Assembly (NCBI GenBank): GCA_030621455.1
Contig: JAUXHQ010000089.1
Coordinates: forward strand, 1 to 7,250
Origin: Deltaproteobacteria bacterium
Lineage (GTDB): Bacteria > Desulfobacterota > UBA8473
Direction: 5' to 3'
Length of the DNA stretch: 7,250 nucleotides
The notes beneath the pieces are model-generated. The model was not told the origin of the DNA and did not search any database. It saw nothing but the letters and a program-made list of their open reading frames with translations. Position numbers and translations under genes: made by a program. Shown here one piece after another: positions 1 to 6,510 of the stretch (the first letter of the stretch is position 1; the number at the start of each line of letters is the position of its first letter).

Positions 1-79
1 GAGTACATCCGGAGAAAAAAATCAAAATTACTGCAAAAGCCGCTGTAATGCTCGCTAAAATTTTCTTGTTGCGTGGCAT
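1..79 (-). CDS. Lipoprotein, N-terminal fragment (cut by window edge)
   Basis: Only the first 26 codons lie in the window. The product starts M-P-R-N-K-K, continues with a hydrophobic stretch (about residues 7-21), and reaches a lipobox F-S-G-C with Cys25 as the expected lipidated residue. This is a typical type II signal peptide: short basic n-region, hydrophobic core, small residue before Cys. The protein is thus probably exported and anchored in a membrane. The start is supported by a strong ribosome binding site, AAAGGAGG, about 7 nt before the ATG. It lies 102 bp downstream of the last iron-sulfur gene, on the same strand. Whether it shares that transcript is unclear. The mature domain lies outside the window, so no function can be given. 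Confidence 0.75.
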   Translation of the reverse strand, partial: MPRNKKILASITAAFAVILIFFSGCT

Positions 80-92
80 AATTATAACCTCC

Positions 93-107
93 TTTAACTT
101 TGTTAAA
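93..107. repeat. Short inverted repeat next to the lipoprotein ribosome binding site
   Basis: On the plus strand TTTAAC, then a 3-base spacer, then GTTAAA: a perfect 6-bp inverted repeat ending against the ribosome binding site of the lipoprotein gene. It could be a small operator or a weak hairpin that affects translation. It is A/T-rich and short, so chance is a real alternative. Confidence 0.3.
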
Positions 108-181
108 ATCACTCAATAACATGGAAAACAAACAAAGCCCCAAAACTTTAGTTTACTTTATGCACTTTTAACTTCAGCCAC

Positions 182-1204
182 TTAGAGCGCCTGTATGCCG
201 CCTATTATCTCTGTTACGTCAACATTTACGGGGCATTCCCTTATACACCTTCCGCACCCCGTGCATGCTATGGCTTCAAAATTCATCTGAAAGTATTCGA
301 ACTTATGATGATATCGCTGCCTTATCCGTCGCCACTTCTCATGACGCGGGTTCTCCATGGGCATCCTGGTAAAGAGCGGAAACTTGCAGCTATCCCAGTT
401 CCTTACCCGTTTCCCGTCCTTCTTATTATTCTCATCACATATGTCGAAACAATGGCAGGTGGGGCACACATAGGTGCATATCCCGCAGGACATACACTTC
501 CTCGACACGTCTTCCCAATATTCCCTGTTTTCGAAGCTCGACCTCATCTTATCGAGCAACCCGGACGTATCGATCTGTCTGGTTATCTTCTCTTTTGCAG
601 ACTCTCCCAACTGCTTTGCTTTTGATTCTTCTTCGCCGCTCGCATCGGAAAGACCGCTCATCTTCGACAACAGGTCTTCCCCTTTGTCCGAGACAGCCTC
701 CATCAACAGTTCATCGCCGATATCCGTACACAAGAGATCCACATCTTGCGATTCTCCCGGGGAGATATCGAGAGATGTGCAAAAACAGGTGTCACACGGC
801 TCATTGCAGGCCAAGCCGACAATGGTGGCATTCTCTCTCCTTTTGAGGTAGTAAGGATCCCTGTAAGTATCGGAGAACAGAATGTCTGTTATCTTCAATG
901 CCCTGGCATCACACGGACGCACGCCGAATACGATTTGAGGTCGTCCGTTGGGGAGCAGCTCCTCAATTTCATATCCCGCTTCCCCCTTACGGAAACGTAG
1001 CATCGCTTCCACAGGGGGAAAGAAAAGCGCCTTTGGGGGAATCGTCGTATTCCCGTACCATTCAGTAAAATCAGCGCTATTCCCATCCCAAGGGTCAAAG
1101 CCCACATATCCCTTTGATCCGGAAGGCACAAAGAGGGAACAATCTTTGCTCAATTCGTTGAAAAGAGTCTTTAACTGGTCTTTCTTGATCTTCTTATAAC
1201 CCAT
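182..1204 (-). CDS. Multi-cluster 4Fe-4S protein, AsrA/FlxB-like
   Basis: A 340-residue soluble iron-sulfur protein of the type annotated as 4Fe-4S dicluster protein or anaerobic sulfite reductase subunit A-like. The N-terminal part carries G-V-R-P-C-D-A-R-A-L (94-103) and a Cys cluster at 133, 137, 140 and 142. A charged linker spans about 165-225. The C-terminal part has two ferredoxin motifs, C237/C240/C243/C247-P and C314/C317/C320/C324-P. Between them C250, C252 and C256 (C-P-T-C-H-C) are characteristic of this family. There is no signal peptide or membrane segment. By analogy with FlxB of FlxABCD-HdrABC, it likely passes electrons between a donor flavoprotein and the MvhD subunit. It is paralogous to the preceding gene, from which a 149-bp gap separates it. 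The ribosome binding site is weak (GAGAG). Its exact Flx letter is uncertain, and no flxA follows. Confidence 0.85.
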   Translation of the reverse strand: MGYKKIKKDQLKTLFNELSKDCSLFVPSGSKGYVGFDPWDGNSADFTEWYGNTTIPPKALFFPPVEAMLRFRKGEAGYEIEELLPNGRPQIVFGVRPCDARALKITDILFSDTYRDPYYLKRRENATIVGLACNEPCDTCFCTSLDISPGESQDVDLLCTDIGDELLMEAVSDKGEDLLSKMSGLSDASGEEESKAKQLGESAKEKITRQIDTSGLLDKMRSSFENREYWEDVSRKCMSCGICTYVCPTCHCFDICDENNKKDGKRVRNWDSCKFPLFTRMPMENPRHEKWRRIRQRYHHKFEYFQMNFEAIACTGCGRCIRECPVNVDVTEIIGGIQAL

Positions 1205-1353
1205 AATATAAATCTCTCGTATTCTAATAGCTCACAGGGTGCAGGGTACTAATGCTAAATTCCTTAATCCCTCAATTTATTCATCGGTATTACTTTAAGA
1301 AAAAGTGTAAACTACTTTATAGCTTTTATGAAGGATGCCTAAACTGTTACCTT

Positions 1354-2304
1354 TTATTTCATGAACTCGTCCGGATCCGTAGCTTCATAATGACTGAAAA
1401 CAGGCGGGGCATCCTTGTCTATCCCAACTTCGTGACCGAAAAGGTCCTTCACTTCCTCCACCATCTTCCTCTGAAGACTCCTCAGGGGGATGCCCACAGG
1501 ACAAGCCCGTTCACACTCTCCGCAATCCGAACATCTGCCTGCAACGTGAAGGGTCCTTATTAACTGAAAGGTTAGATTGTCCTGCCACGTTGCATAGGTG
1601 GCAACCCATTGAGGCATATTGACGTCCACAAAGCACCTTTCGCAAAAGCATGCAGGACATACGTTCCTGCAACCATAGCATCGAATGCACTTACTGAATT
1701 GTTCCTTCCAATAGTCCCATCTCTCCGGGGTGTCCATATCATCGAGTGCTTTGATCTTTTCGAGACTCTTTTCAATATCAAGGTTAGGCGTAACCTCACT
1801 CCCCAGTAGCACGTCGTATTCCAAAGGGGTAGGATGCTCACACCCGTAACATTTGTCGAATATCACATCTCTGAAGGGTATAGTCTTCTTCGAACCGTCC
1901 ACTTGAAGCGTCAGGTTCTCCCCTTCCTTCTCTGCATCTGTAACGCGATCGATCTCTGCGCCGATTTGACCCGCCAGTTTTTTTAAATCAACCACGCCTT
2001 CGCACGGAATACCAAATATAATAAGGTCTTCCCTCTTCACCTTTTTGTCCTGCATCAGGCTGGTAAGGGATCTGGAATCGCACCCCTTCACCACTATTCC
2101 TACCCTACCCTTTAATTCCACAGGGTATCTACTGAGATTATTTGCAATAAAAGGATTGATTACAAGGCCTTCCAGATCTTCTTCTTTATTCGTGATCAGA
2201 GGAGAAGTTCGAAGATTGACGGTTCCTTTGCCATAACCTACTATGTAATCCACCTTGCCTTCTTTTAACAGCTTCCCCGCCTCTTCCTTCAGTCTATTCT
2301 CCAT
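1354..2304 (-). CDS. Multi-cluster 4Fe-4S protein, FlxC/AsrA-like
   Basis: A 316-residue cytoplasmic iron-sulfur protein. The N-terminal half has V-V-K-G-C-D-S-R-S-L (71-80) and G-I-P-C-E-G (98-103), matching G-V-R-P-C-D-A-R-A-L in the 340-residue neighbour. C152/C155 follow. Two ferredoxin motifs lie at C206/C209/C212/C216-P and C258/C261/C264/C268-P. Extra cysteines C219, C221 and C224 follow the first motif in the same C-P-x-C-x-C pattern as the paralogue. The ATG overlaps the end of the mvhD-type gene by 11 nt, and AAGGACG about 9 nt upstream is a plausible ribosome binding site. Together these indicate translational coupling. Likely role: an electron-transfer subunit docking with MvhD in an HdrABC-Flx-type complex (family knowledge plus inference). 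It could also be described as a formate dehydrogenase/F420-hydrogenase beta-like protein. The true electron donor is not visible. Confidence 0.85.
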   Translation of the reverse strand: MENRLKEEAGKLLKEGKVDYIVGYGKGTVNLRTSPLITNKEEDLEGLVINPFIANNLSRYPVELKGRVGIVVKGCDSRSLTSLMQDKKVKREDLIIFGIPCEGVVDLKKLAGQIGAEIDRVTDAEKEGENLTLQVDGSKKTIPFRDVIFDKCYGCEHPTPLEYDVLLGSEVTPNLDIEKSLEKIKALDDMDTPERWDYWKEQFSKCIRCYGCRNVCPACFCERCFVDVNMPQWVATYATWQDNLTFQLIRTLHVAGRCSDCGECERACPVGIPLRSLQRKMVEEVKDLFGHEVGIDKDAPPVFSHYEATDPDEFMK

Positions 2305-2731
2305 CTTTTTTCTCGTCCTTAAAAAGTCTGTTGGGGCCTACCTTCCTCACTCCCTCTACAAATTCCTTTATTACCTGGGCCATCTTGGGACCTTCCGATG
2401 CCGCAACCCAACTGAATTGTACCCTCTCCGGTTCAATCCCCACATACTTCAGGAGCCTATTGATAACAGCGAATTTTCTCCTCGCGTGAAAATTCCCGGA
2501 TTGATAGTGACAGTCTCCAGGGTGGCAACCCGAAACCAATACACCGTCAACCCCATTTTGTAAGGCCCTGAGAATAAACATGGGGTCTACCCTGCCGGAA
2601 CAGGGGATCCTGATAATCCTTATGTTATGGGGGTATTCCAGACGGGCCGATCCGCTTAAGTCTGCGCCGGCATAGCTGCACCAATGACACAGGAATCCTA
2701 TTACTTTTGGCTCCCAATTACTTTCTTCCAT
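2294..2731 (-). CDS. mvhD: MvhD/FlxD-type iron-sulfur subunit
   Basis: A 145-residue stand-alone MvhD-family protein, the usual size when not fused to HdrA. The N-terminal motif C15-H-W-C18-S-Y-A-G-A-D, then C44-S-G-R-V-D-P and G-C69-H-P-G-D-C74-H-Y, are the family hallmarks. These cysteines are known to bind one [2Fe-2S] cluster that feeds electrons into HdrA. In methanogens it links HdrABC to a hydrogenase. In bacteria it is flxD of flxABCD-hdrABC or part of benzoyl-CoA reductase (Bam) complexes. The start is supported by AAAGGGGTGGGG just upstream, and it lies 19 bp after the hdrA stop. The next gene overlaps its end by 11 nt. All five motif positions are Cys here, although selenocysteine forms of this family are known. 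flxD would be an equally good name. Confidence 0.93.
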   Translation of the reverse strand: MEESNWEPKVIGFLCHWCSYAGADLSGSARLEYPHNIRIIRIPCSGRVDPMFILRALQNGVDGVLVSGCHPGDCHYQSGNFHARRKFAVINRLLKYVGIEPERVQFSWVAASEGPKMAQVIKEFVEGVRKVGPNRLFKDEKKDGE

Positions 2732-2750
2732 AACCCCACCCCTTTGTAAA

Positions 2751-4721
2751 TTACTGAGCTACAGCCATCAATTCGTCAAAGATCTGTTCATCGGTCATCC
2801 CCCTCAGCATTATGCATGAAGACTTGCAGGTGGAGACACACGCACCGCAACCATGACAGACACTCTCCAGAACCGTGAGCTGTTTCTTCTTGGTTCCATC
2901 CCGCAAGGTAATCTCCTCTTCCTGAATGGCGCCGTAAGGACAGACCTCCATGCAGGCCTTGCACATAGAACAGACAGACGTATCTATAGTTGAAACAAGC
3001 GGCGCCATCGACATTCGGTCGCTGCTGAAGAGCGCCGCAACCTTTGATGCAGCGCCGCTGGCAGAAGCAACAGTGTCCGGGATGTCCTTCGGAGCCTGAC
3101 AGGCGCCCGTCAGAAATACCCCGGATGTGACGGTCTCGATCGGCGCCAGCTTTGGGTGGAGTTCTGTGAAAAACCCGAACTCATCATAGGGGATGCCGAG
3201 CTTAGTGGCTACTTCTTTAGAATCGTGGCGCGCGGTAATACCCGTAGCCAGAACAACCATGTCCGCCTCCACCTCCACCTGGCAGGCTGCCAGAGTATCA
3301 GCGCCTTTCACTATCAGTTTGTCTCCACGCTGATAGATCTTCGAAACCCTTCCTCTGATATACAAGGCCCCGAATTGTTCCATTGTCCGCTGGACAAACT
3401 GTTCATAATTCTTACCCGGAGACCGTATATCCATATAGAAAATATTCGTTTGAACCTCAGGTAAATGTTCTTTAAGCAATACCGCATGTTTCGCCGTGTA
3501 CATACAACACACGTTGGAACAATACGGCCGCCCTTTTTCAACGTCACGGGATCCTACGCACTGTATAAAGACGACGTTTTTAGGCTCTTTCCCATCAGAC
3601 GGACGGATTATATGCCCGCCCGTGGGACCTGACGGACTGATCAACCGCTCCAATTGGAGGCCGCTAATAACATCCTTAAACCTGCCGCCACCATACTCAC
3701 CGTAGACACTGGCATCAAAGAGGTCGTATCCTGTCGCCACCACAATGGCGCCGAACTTATCCTCAATGATCTCGTCTTCCTGTTCGTAGTCTATAGCGTC
3801 TGCCTGACAGAGCTTCTGGCATATACTGCATTTACCTTTTGTAAACATCCTGCAATGTTCCTTGTCGATAACAGGCACGTTTGGAACGGCCTGCGGAAAC
3901 GGCACGTATATGGCTTTTCTCATGCCCATCTCCATATCGAATTCACTCGGAACCTTTACAGGGCATTTCTGGTAACAAGTACCACATCCAGTGCACTTTT
4001 CCAGATCAACGAGACGGGCCTTCTTGCGAATCTTTACCTCAAAGTTACCTATGTACCCTCCAACTTCCTCAACCTCTGAGTAAGTCAGTATCTCTATATT
4101 GTCGTTTTGGGATGACTCCACCATCCGAGGTGTAAGTATTCAGGCAGAGCAGTCTAAGGTAGGAAATGTCTTGTCGAGCTGGGCCATCCTCCCGCCGATG
4201 GTCGGTGTCCTCTCAACCAGTGTAACCTTATGCCCGGCATTGGCGATGTCTATGGACGCCTGCATCCCGGCGATCCCCCCTCCGATCACAAGGGCCTTCT
4301 TAAAAACCGGGATGGAGAGCTGATCAAAAGGCTGGTTCTTCCGCACCTTGGCCACGGCCATCTTGATAAGATCCCTGGCCTTTTCCGTTGCAAACTCTTT
4401 GTCTTTGTGGACCCAGGAGCATTGCTCCCTGATATTGGCCATCTCCATTTTGTATCTGTTTAGTCCTGCTCCCTCTACACATAACTGGAATGTCCTCTCA
4501 TGTAACCTGGGAGAACAGGATGCGACCACAACCCCATCCAGGTCGTGTTCTTCCATGGCATCCTTGATTATCCGCTGCCCCGGGTCAGAACACATATACT
4601 TGTACTCAGTTGAGAAGGCTACACCATCTTCATGGGCCAGCTCTTCAGCCAGCTTTTCCACATCAACCACACTTGAGATATTGACACCGCAGTGACAAAT
4701 GAATACTCCGATTCTTGACAC
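2751..4721 (-). CDS. hdrA: HdrA, selenocysteine-containing FAD/iron-sulfur bifurcating subunit
   Basis: One gene read through an in-frame TGA (4142-4140), giving 656 residues, the usual HdrA length. Ordinary gene calling would split it into 193- and 457-residue pieces. Domains in order: N-terminal region with C9-H-C11-G, C44, C69 and C101; FAD-binding V-I-G-G-G-I-A-G (145-152); D-C191-S-A-U194-I-L-T-P-R-M, where Sec replaces the usual Cys; inserted ferredoxin C243/C246/C249/C253-P and C290/C298/C301/C305; thioredoxin-reductase-like part with C401/C405/C406 and V-L-A-T-G (489-493); C-terminal ferredoxin clusters C584/C587/C590/C594-P and C622/C625/C628/C632. HdrA is the family's flavin-bifurcating core, sending electrons to ferredoxin and to HdrC/HdrB. 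The start is GTG at 4721 with AAAGGGGTG upstream, and this places the C-H-C-G motif at the expected N-terminal position. The alternative, a nonsense mutation, is disfavoured by continuous homology on both sides and the adjacent hairpin. Confidence 0.93.
4110..4126 (-). promoter_or_regulatory. Candidate bacterial SECIS hairpin in hdrA
   Basis: Starting 13 nt after the UGA, the RNA reads GGAUG, a 7-nt loop GUGGAGU, then CAUCC: a perfect 5-bp stem. The apical loop begins 18 nt after the UGA and has G as its first base. Both fit the published bacterial SECIS pattern as I recall it (loop about 16-37 nt after UGA, G in the first two loop positions). A SelB-type factor would bind it to deliver Sec-tRNA. 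A competing 4-bp fold, CACC/GGUG, is also possible. Confidence 0.75.
4140..4142 (-). other. In-frame UGA predicted to encode selenocysteine (Sec194 of HdrA)
   Basis: The minus-strand codons read GAC TGC TCT GCC TGA ATA CTT ACA CCT CGG ATG, i.e. D-C-S-A-U-I-L-T-P-R-M. The HdrA family normally has D-C-S-x-C-I-L-x-P-x-M here, so the stop sits exactly at a conserved Cys. Replacement of that Cys by Sec in HdrA is known from some methanogens and deltaproteobacteria. The result is a C-x-x-U motif next to the FAD domain. Confidence 0.9.
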
Positions 4722-4748
4722 AATTGCACCCCTTTATACACAATTGCC

Positions 4749-5624
4749 TTACATTAACCCCTTTTCCCTTAACATATTCGCCGCGCTAACCATATGTTTG
4801 TCAATCCCGAGTTCATCATAATTTACCCCTAAAGCGATACCCATCAATTCGGAGATAAATAAAATAGGCAAAGAGTAATCGACTCCATGCCTGGAGGCTA
4901 TCTGTGACTGCCTCATATCGAGATTGGCATAGCACAACGGACATGCCACAATAATACAATCCGCGTCCGCAAACCTTGCAGCCTTTAAGATTTCACCGCT
5001 CAATCTCACCACAATATCGGTTCTGCTCAAAGCAAGGCTGGCGCCGCAACACTCCGTCTTATGCGACCAATCAGGCGCCTCTGCTCCCAGGGCCTCTACA
5101 ATACCGTCCATTATTGTAGGATTCTCCGGATCCGCGTCAATAGTCACCAACTCCGGAGGTCTGGTCAGAAGACAACCATAGTAACACGCGGCCTTAACGT
5201 CTTTCAAAGGCTTCACGACCTTTTCCTTCAATTTTTCCAGGCCAACCTCCTCAGATAAGAAATTAACGAAGTGCGTAACCTTGAGGGTCTTATTGTACGG
5301 CTCTCCCACGATATCGTTTATTCTGTCTAATGTCTCCGGGCTTTCCTTAACTGTTTCGTGGGCCACTTTGAGACGGTTATAGCAGGCCGAACACGTGGTC
5401 ATTATGCTGTTCAACCCCTGTTTCTCAGCCAGCGCTAAATTCCTCAACGGGAGAGCGAGAGAAAGCTCTTCACTCGTAGCATGGGCCGGGGAAGCGCCGC
5501 AACAGTTCCAGTCCGCTACGTCTTCCAGCTGTATACCCAGCTTCACACAGACCTTCCTTGTAGAAATATCATATTCCTTGGCTGTCCCATGAGCAGAGCA
5601 GCCCGGATAATATCCGTATGCCAT
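4749..5624 (-). CDS. hdrB: HdrB, heterodisulfide reductase-like subunit with two CCG domains
   Basis: A 291-residue protein with two complete cysteine-rich CCG domains. The first has C9, C41-C42-G, and C78-x-x-C81. The second has C151, C192-C193-G, and C228-x-x-C231. In HdrB these ten cysteines bind two non-cubane [4Fe-4S] clusters that reduce a disulfide substrate (CoM-S-S-CoB in methanogens). In bacteria the substrate is another disulfide, with DsrC proposed. Both sets are complete, so the active site appears intact. There is no transmembrane segment, which fits the soluble HdrABC form rather than membrane HdrD. The ATG overlaps the hdrC stop by one base (TAATG), and AAAGGGGA lies about 6 nt upstream. 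hdrB and hdrC are therefore probably translationally coupled. The gene ends 27 bp before the GTG of hdrA. The substrate in this organism cannot be read from sequence. Confidence 0.95.
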   Translation of the reverse strand: MAYGYYPGCSAHGTAKEYDISTRKVCVKLGIQLEDVADWNCCGASPAHATSEELSLALPLRNLALAEKQGLNSIMTTCSACYNRLKVAHETVKESPETLDRINDIVGEPYNKTLKVTHFVNFLSEEVGLEKLKEKVVKPLKDVKAACYYGCLLTRPPELVTIDADPENPTIMDGIVEALGAEAPDWSHKTECCGASLALSRTDIVVRLSGEILKAARFADADCIIVACPLCYANLDMRQSQIASRHGVDYSLPILFISELMGIALGVNYDELGIDKHMVSAANMLREKGLM

Positions 5625-6190
5625 TATCTTTCCCCTTTATCCAAAAACCCCTTTGACCGCTCGAAGATAGCCTTAACAGCATCTACCCCGCTTATCGCAT
5701 CACCGGAAAAGGATATCTTGCCTTTCATAAATAACTTCTGACCTAACATCATGTCTTTAAAAAACTGCAAGGTTTTAAAGTTAAAGGCCATGGCCAACTT
5801 TGTTTCCTGCAACCTGCCGTTATTCTTTATAGAATCCAAGAAAATCTTATTAAATGCAACGACATTGGGCTCCTTGCGTTTGTAACCCTCTTTGAGCGCC
5901 AGTATTCTTAAGGTATCCATAATCTTGGCAATGTCCACCTCTTTGGGACACCGAGTTGTGCATGTTTCACATGAAGCGCATAACCAGGGAGTAGGAGAAC
6001 TCAAAACCTCATCTTTAAGCCCTAGTTGGATTAGTCTCATTATCTGATTCGGAGTATGGCTCATCTCCATAACAACTGGGCAACCGGCGGTACATTTCCC
6101 ACACTGGTAACATGTGCTTATGTCTACACCGCTCAGTTCAGATATGGTCTCACCAAAATTCCGAACATTGGCATTCAACTGATATATCAT
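5624..6190 (-). CDS. hdrC: HdrC, two-cluster ferredoxin subunit
   Basis: A 188-residue HdrC. Two [4Fe-4S] motifs lie near the N terminus: C27/C30/C33/C37-P (T-C-Y-Q-C-G-K-C-T-A-G-C-P) and C71/C74/C77/C81-P (C-A-S-C-E-T-C-T-T-R-C-P). Between them M-S-H-T-P-N-Q-I-M-R-L-I-Q-L-G is the usual HdrC spacer. The helical C-terminal half (about 90-188) has no further cysteines. HdrC wires electrons from HdrA to HdrB in the cytoplasm. It is the first gene of the operon, and no in-frame ATG, GTG or TTG lies close upstream, so the ATG at 6190 is the best start. Its ribosome binding site is only GAGAG, weaker than those of hdrB, hdrA and mvhD. The upstream leader also holds a GGGAGG that may pair with CCUCCC. 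Confidence 0.95.
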   Translation of the reverse strand: MIYQLNANVRNFGETISELSGVDISTCYQCGKCTAGCPVVMEMSHTPNQIMRLIQLGLKDEVLSSPTPWLCASCETCTTRCPKEVDIAKIMDTLRILALKEGYKRKEPNVVAFNKIFLDSIKNNGRLQETKLAMAFNFKTLQFFKDMMLGQKLFMKGKISFSGDAISGVDAVKAIFERSKGFLDKGER

Positions 6191-6222
6191 CGCAAGGCTC
6201 TCTCTTATTATATCAAGATTAA

Positions 6223-6278
6223 CCTCCCAAAACGCAACATCCAGTAATTACCAATCGACGCTGACAAGTGGTGGGAGG
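6223..6278 (-). repeat. Leader inverted repeat CCTCCCA / TGGGAGG
   Basis: On the minus strand CCTCCCA (6278-6272) and TGGGAGG (6229-6223) are perfectly complementary, 7 bp with 42 nt between them. The stem would close a leader-RNA hairpin and hide a GGGAGG that looks like a ribosome binding site about 30 nt before the hdrC ATG. No proper start follows that GGGAGG. The structure may be fortuitous. Confidence 0.3.
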
Positions 6279-6339
6279 CAACACTGTGTAAAGTATTTCA
6301 TCTTACTAACATAAAGCCTTGTTTGTCGTCAAGCAAAAA

Positions 6340-6353
6340 AATGAATATTCATT
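6340..6353. promoter_or_regulatory. 14-bp perfect palindrome, possible TetR/FadR-type operator
   Basis: AATGAATATTCATT is a perfect palindrome. In minus-strand context it extends to TGAATGAATATTCATTTT, matching 16 of 18 positions of the Bacillus FadR (YsiA) consensus TGAATGAMTANTCATTCA as I recall it. It lies 150 bp upstream of the hdrC start, just before a -35-like TTGACG. Related TetR-type fatty-acid regulators use similar sites in anaerobic deltaproteobacteria. A/T-rich palindromes also arise by chance, so this is a candidate only. Confidence 0.4.
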
Positions 6354-6366
6354 CAATTTTCACGTT

Positions 6367-6510
6367 TTAATTCCACCGGCCATTAACTTTAAAATCCGGG
6401 AGAAAACCGCCGTCAACGTCATCCGGGTATTGAACCCATCCGTTTTCAAACCCTATCGATTCAAGTACGTGGTGGTATTCCTCGAAAAGGGGGTAGTCGG
6501 TTAGCTCCTC
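6367..6510 (-). pseudogene. Coding remnant, C-terminal piece of an unknown protein
   Basis: A 47-codon open frame on the minus strand with no usable start codon: an in-frame TAG lies directly upstream (6513-6511). It reads E-E-L-T-D-Y-P-L-F-E-E-Y-H-H-V-L-E, then G-F-E-N-G-W-V-Q-Y-P-D-D-V-D-G-G-F-L-P-D-F, and ends at TAA. The acidic/aromatic composition looks like real protein rather than noise. Its first residues are encoded by the left arm of the 23-bp inverted repeat. It may continue the 40-codon frame just upstream through a -1 shift. I do not recognise the family. Confidence 0.35.

Larger units (their letters stand above)
6191..6366 (-). promoter_or_regulatory. Upstream region and leader of the hdr operon
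   Basis: About 175 bp between the coding remnant and hdrC, with no gene of its own. Reading toward hdrC it holds the 14-bp palindrome (6340-6353); a TTGACG resembling a -35 box (6332-6327) with only a poor -10 match at 18-bp spacing (TAGTAA); a small ACAC-T-GTGT palindrome (6281-6289); and complementary CCTCCCA and TGGGAGG segments. The operon promoter is probably here because hdrC is the first gene and its upstream neighbour is a broken remnant. The exact promoter cannot be fixed from sequence alone. Confidence 0.4.

Noticed and set aside
134..149. AAAG/CTTT hairpin followed by T-rich sequence as a terminator after the last iron-sulfur gene
   Set aside because: Only four base pairs, mostly A-T, with an 8-nt loop. 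Too weak to call a terminator.
2751..4124. A separate gene starting at ATG 4124, downstream of a short hdrA-like gene ending at 4140
   Set aside because: The two frames are the same register and join seamlessly at a conserved motif with only TGA between them. The ATG is the Met of the family's P-x-M motif, and it lies inside the SECIS stem with no ribosome binding site of its own.
6207..6212. TATAAT on the minus strand as the -10 box of the hdrC promoter
   Set aside because: It would place the transcript start about 10 nt before the ATG and leave almost no leader. The best -35 (TTGCGT) is 19 bp away and poor.
6235..6260. Sigma-54 promoter upstream of hdrC (TGG...TTGC)
   Set aside because: The distance between the GG and GC elements does not fit the required -24/-12 spacing.
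6319..6504. Plus-strand 61-codon ORF upstream of the repeat
   Set aside because: It runs antisense to the more protein-like minus-strand remnant, has no ribosome binding site, and ends inside the inverted-repeat arm. It is probably a shadow frame.
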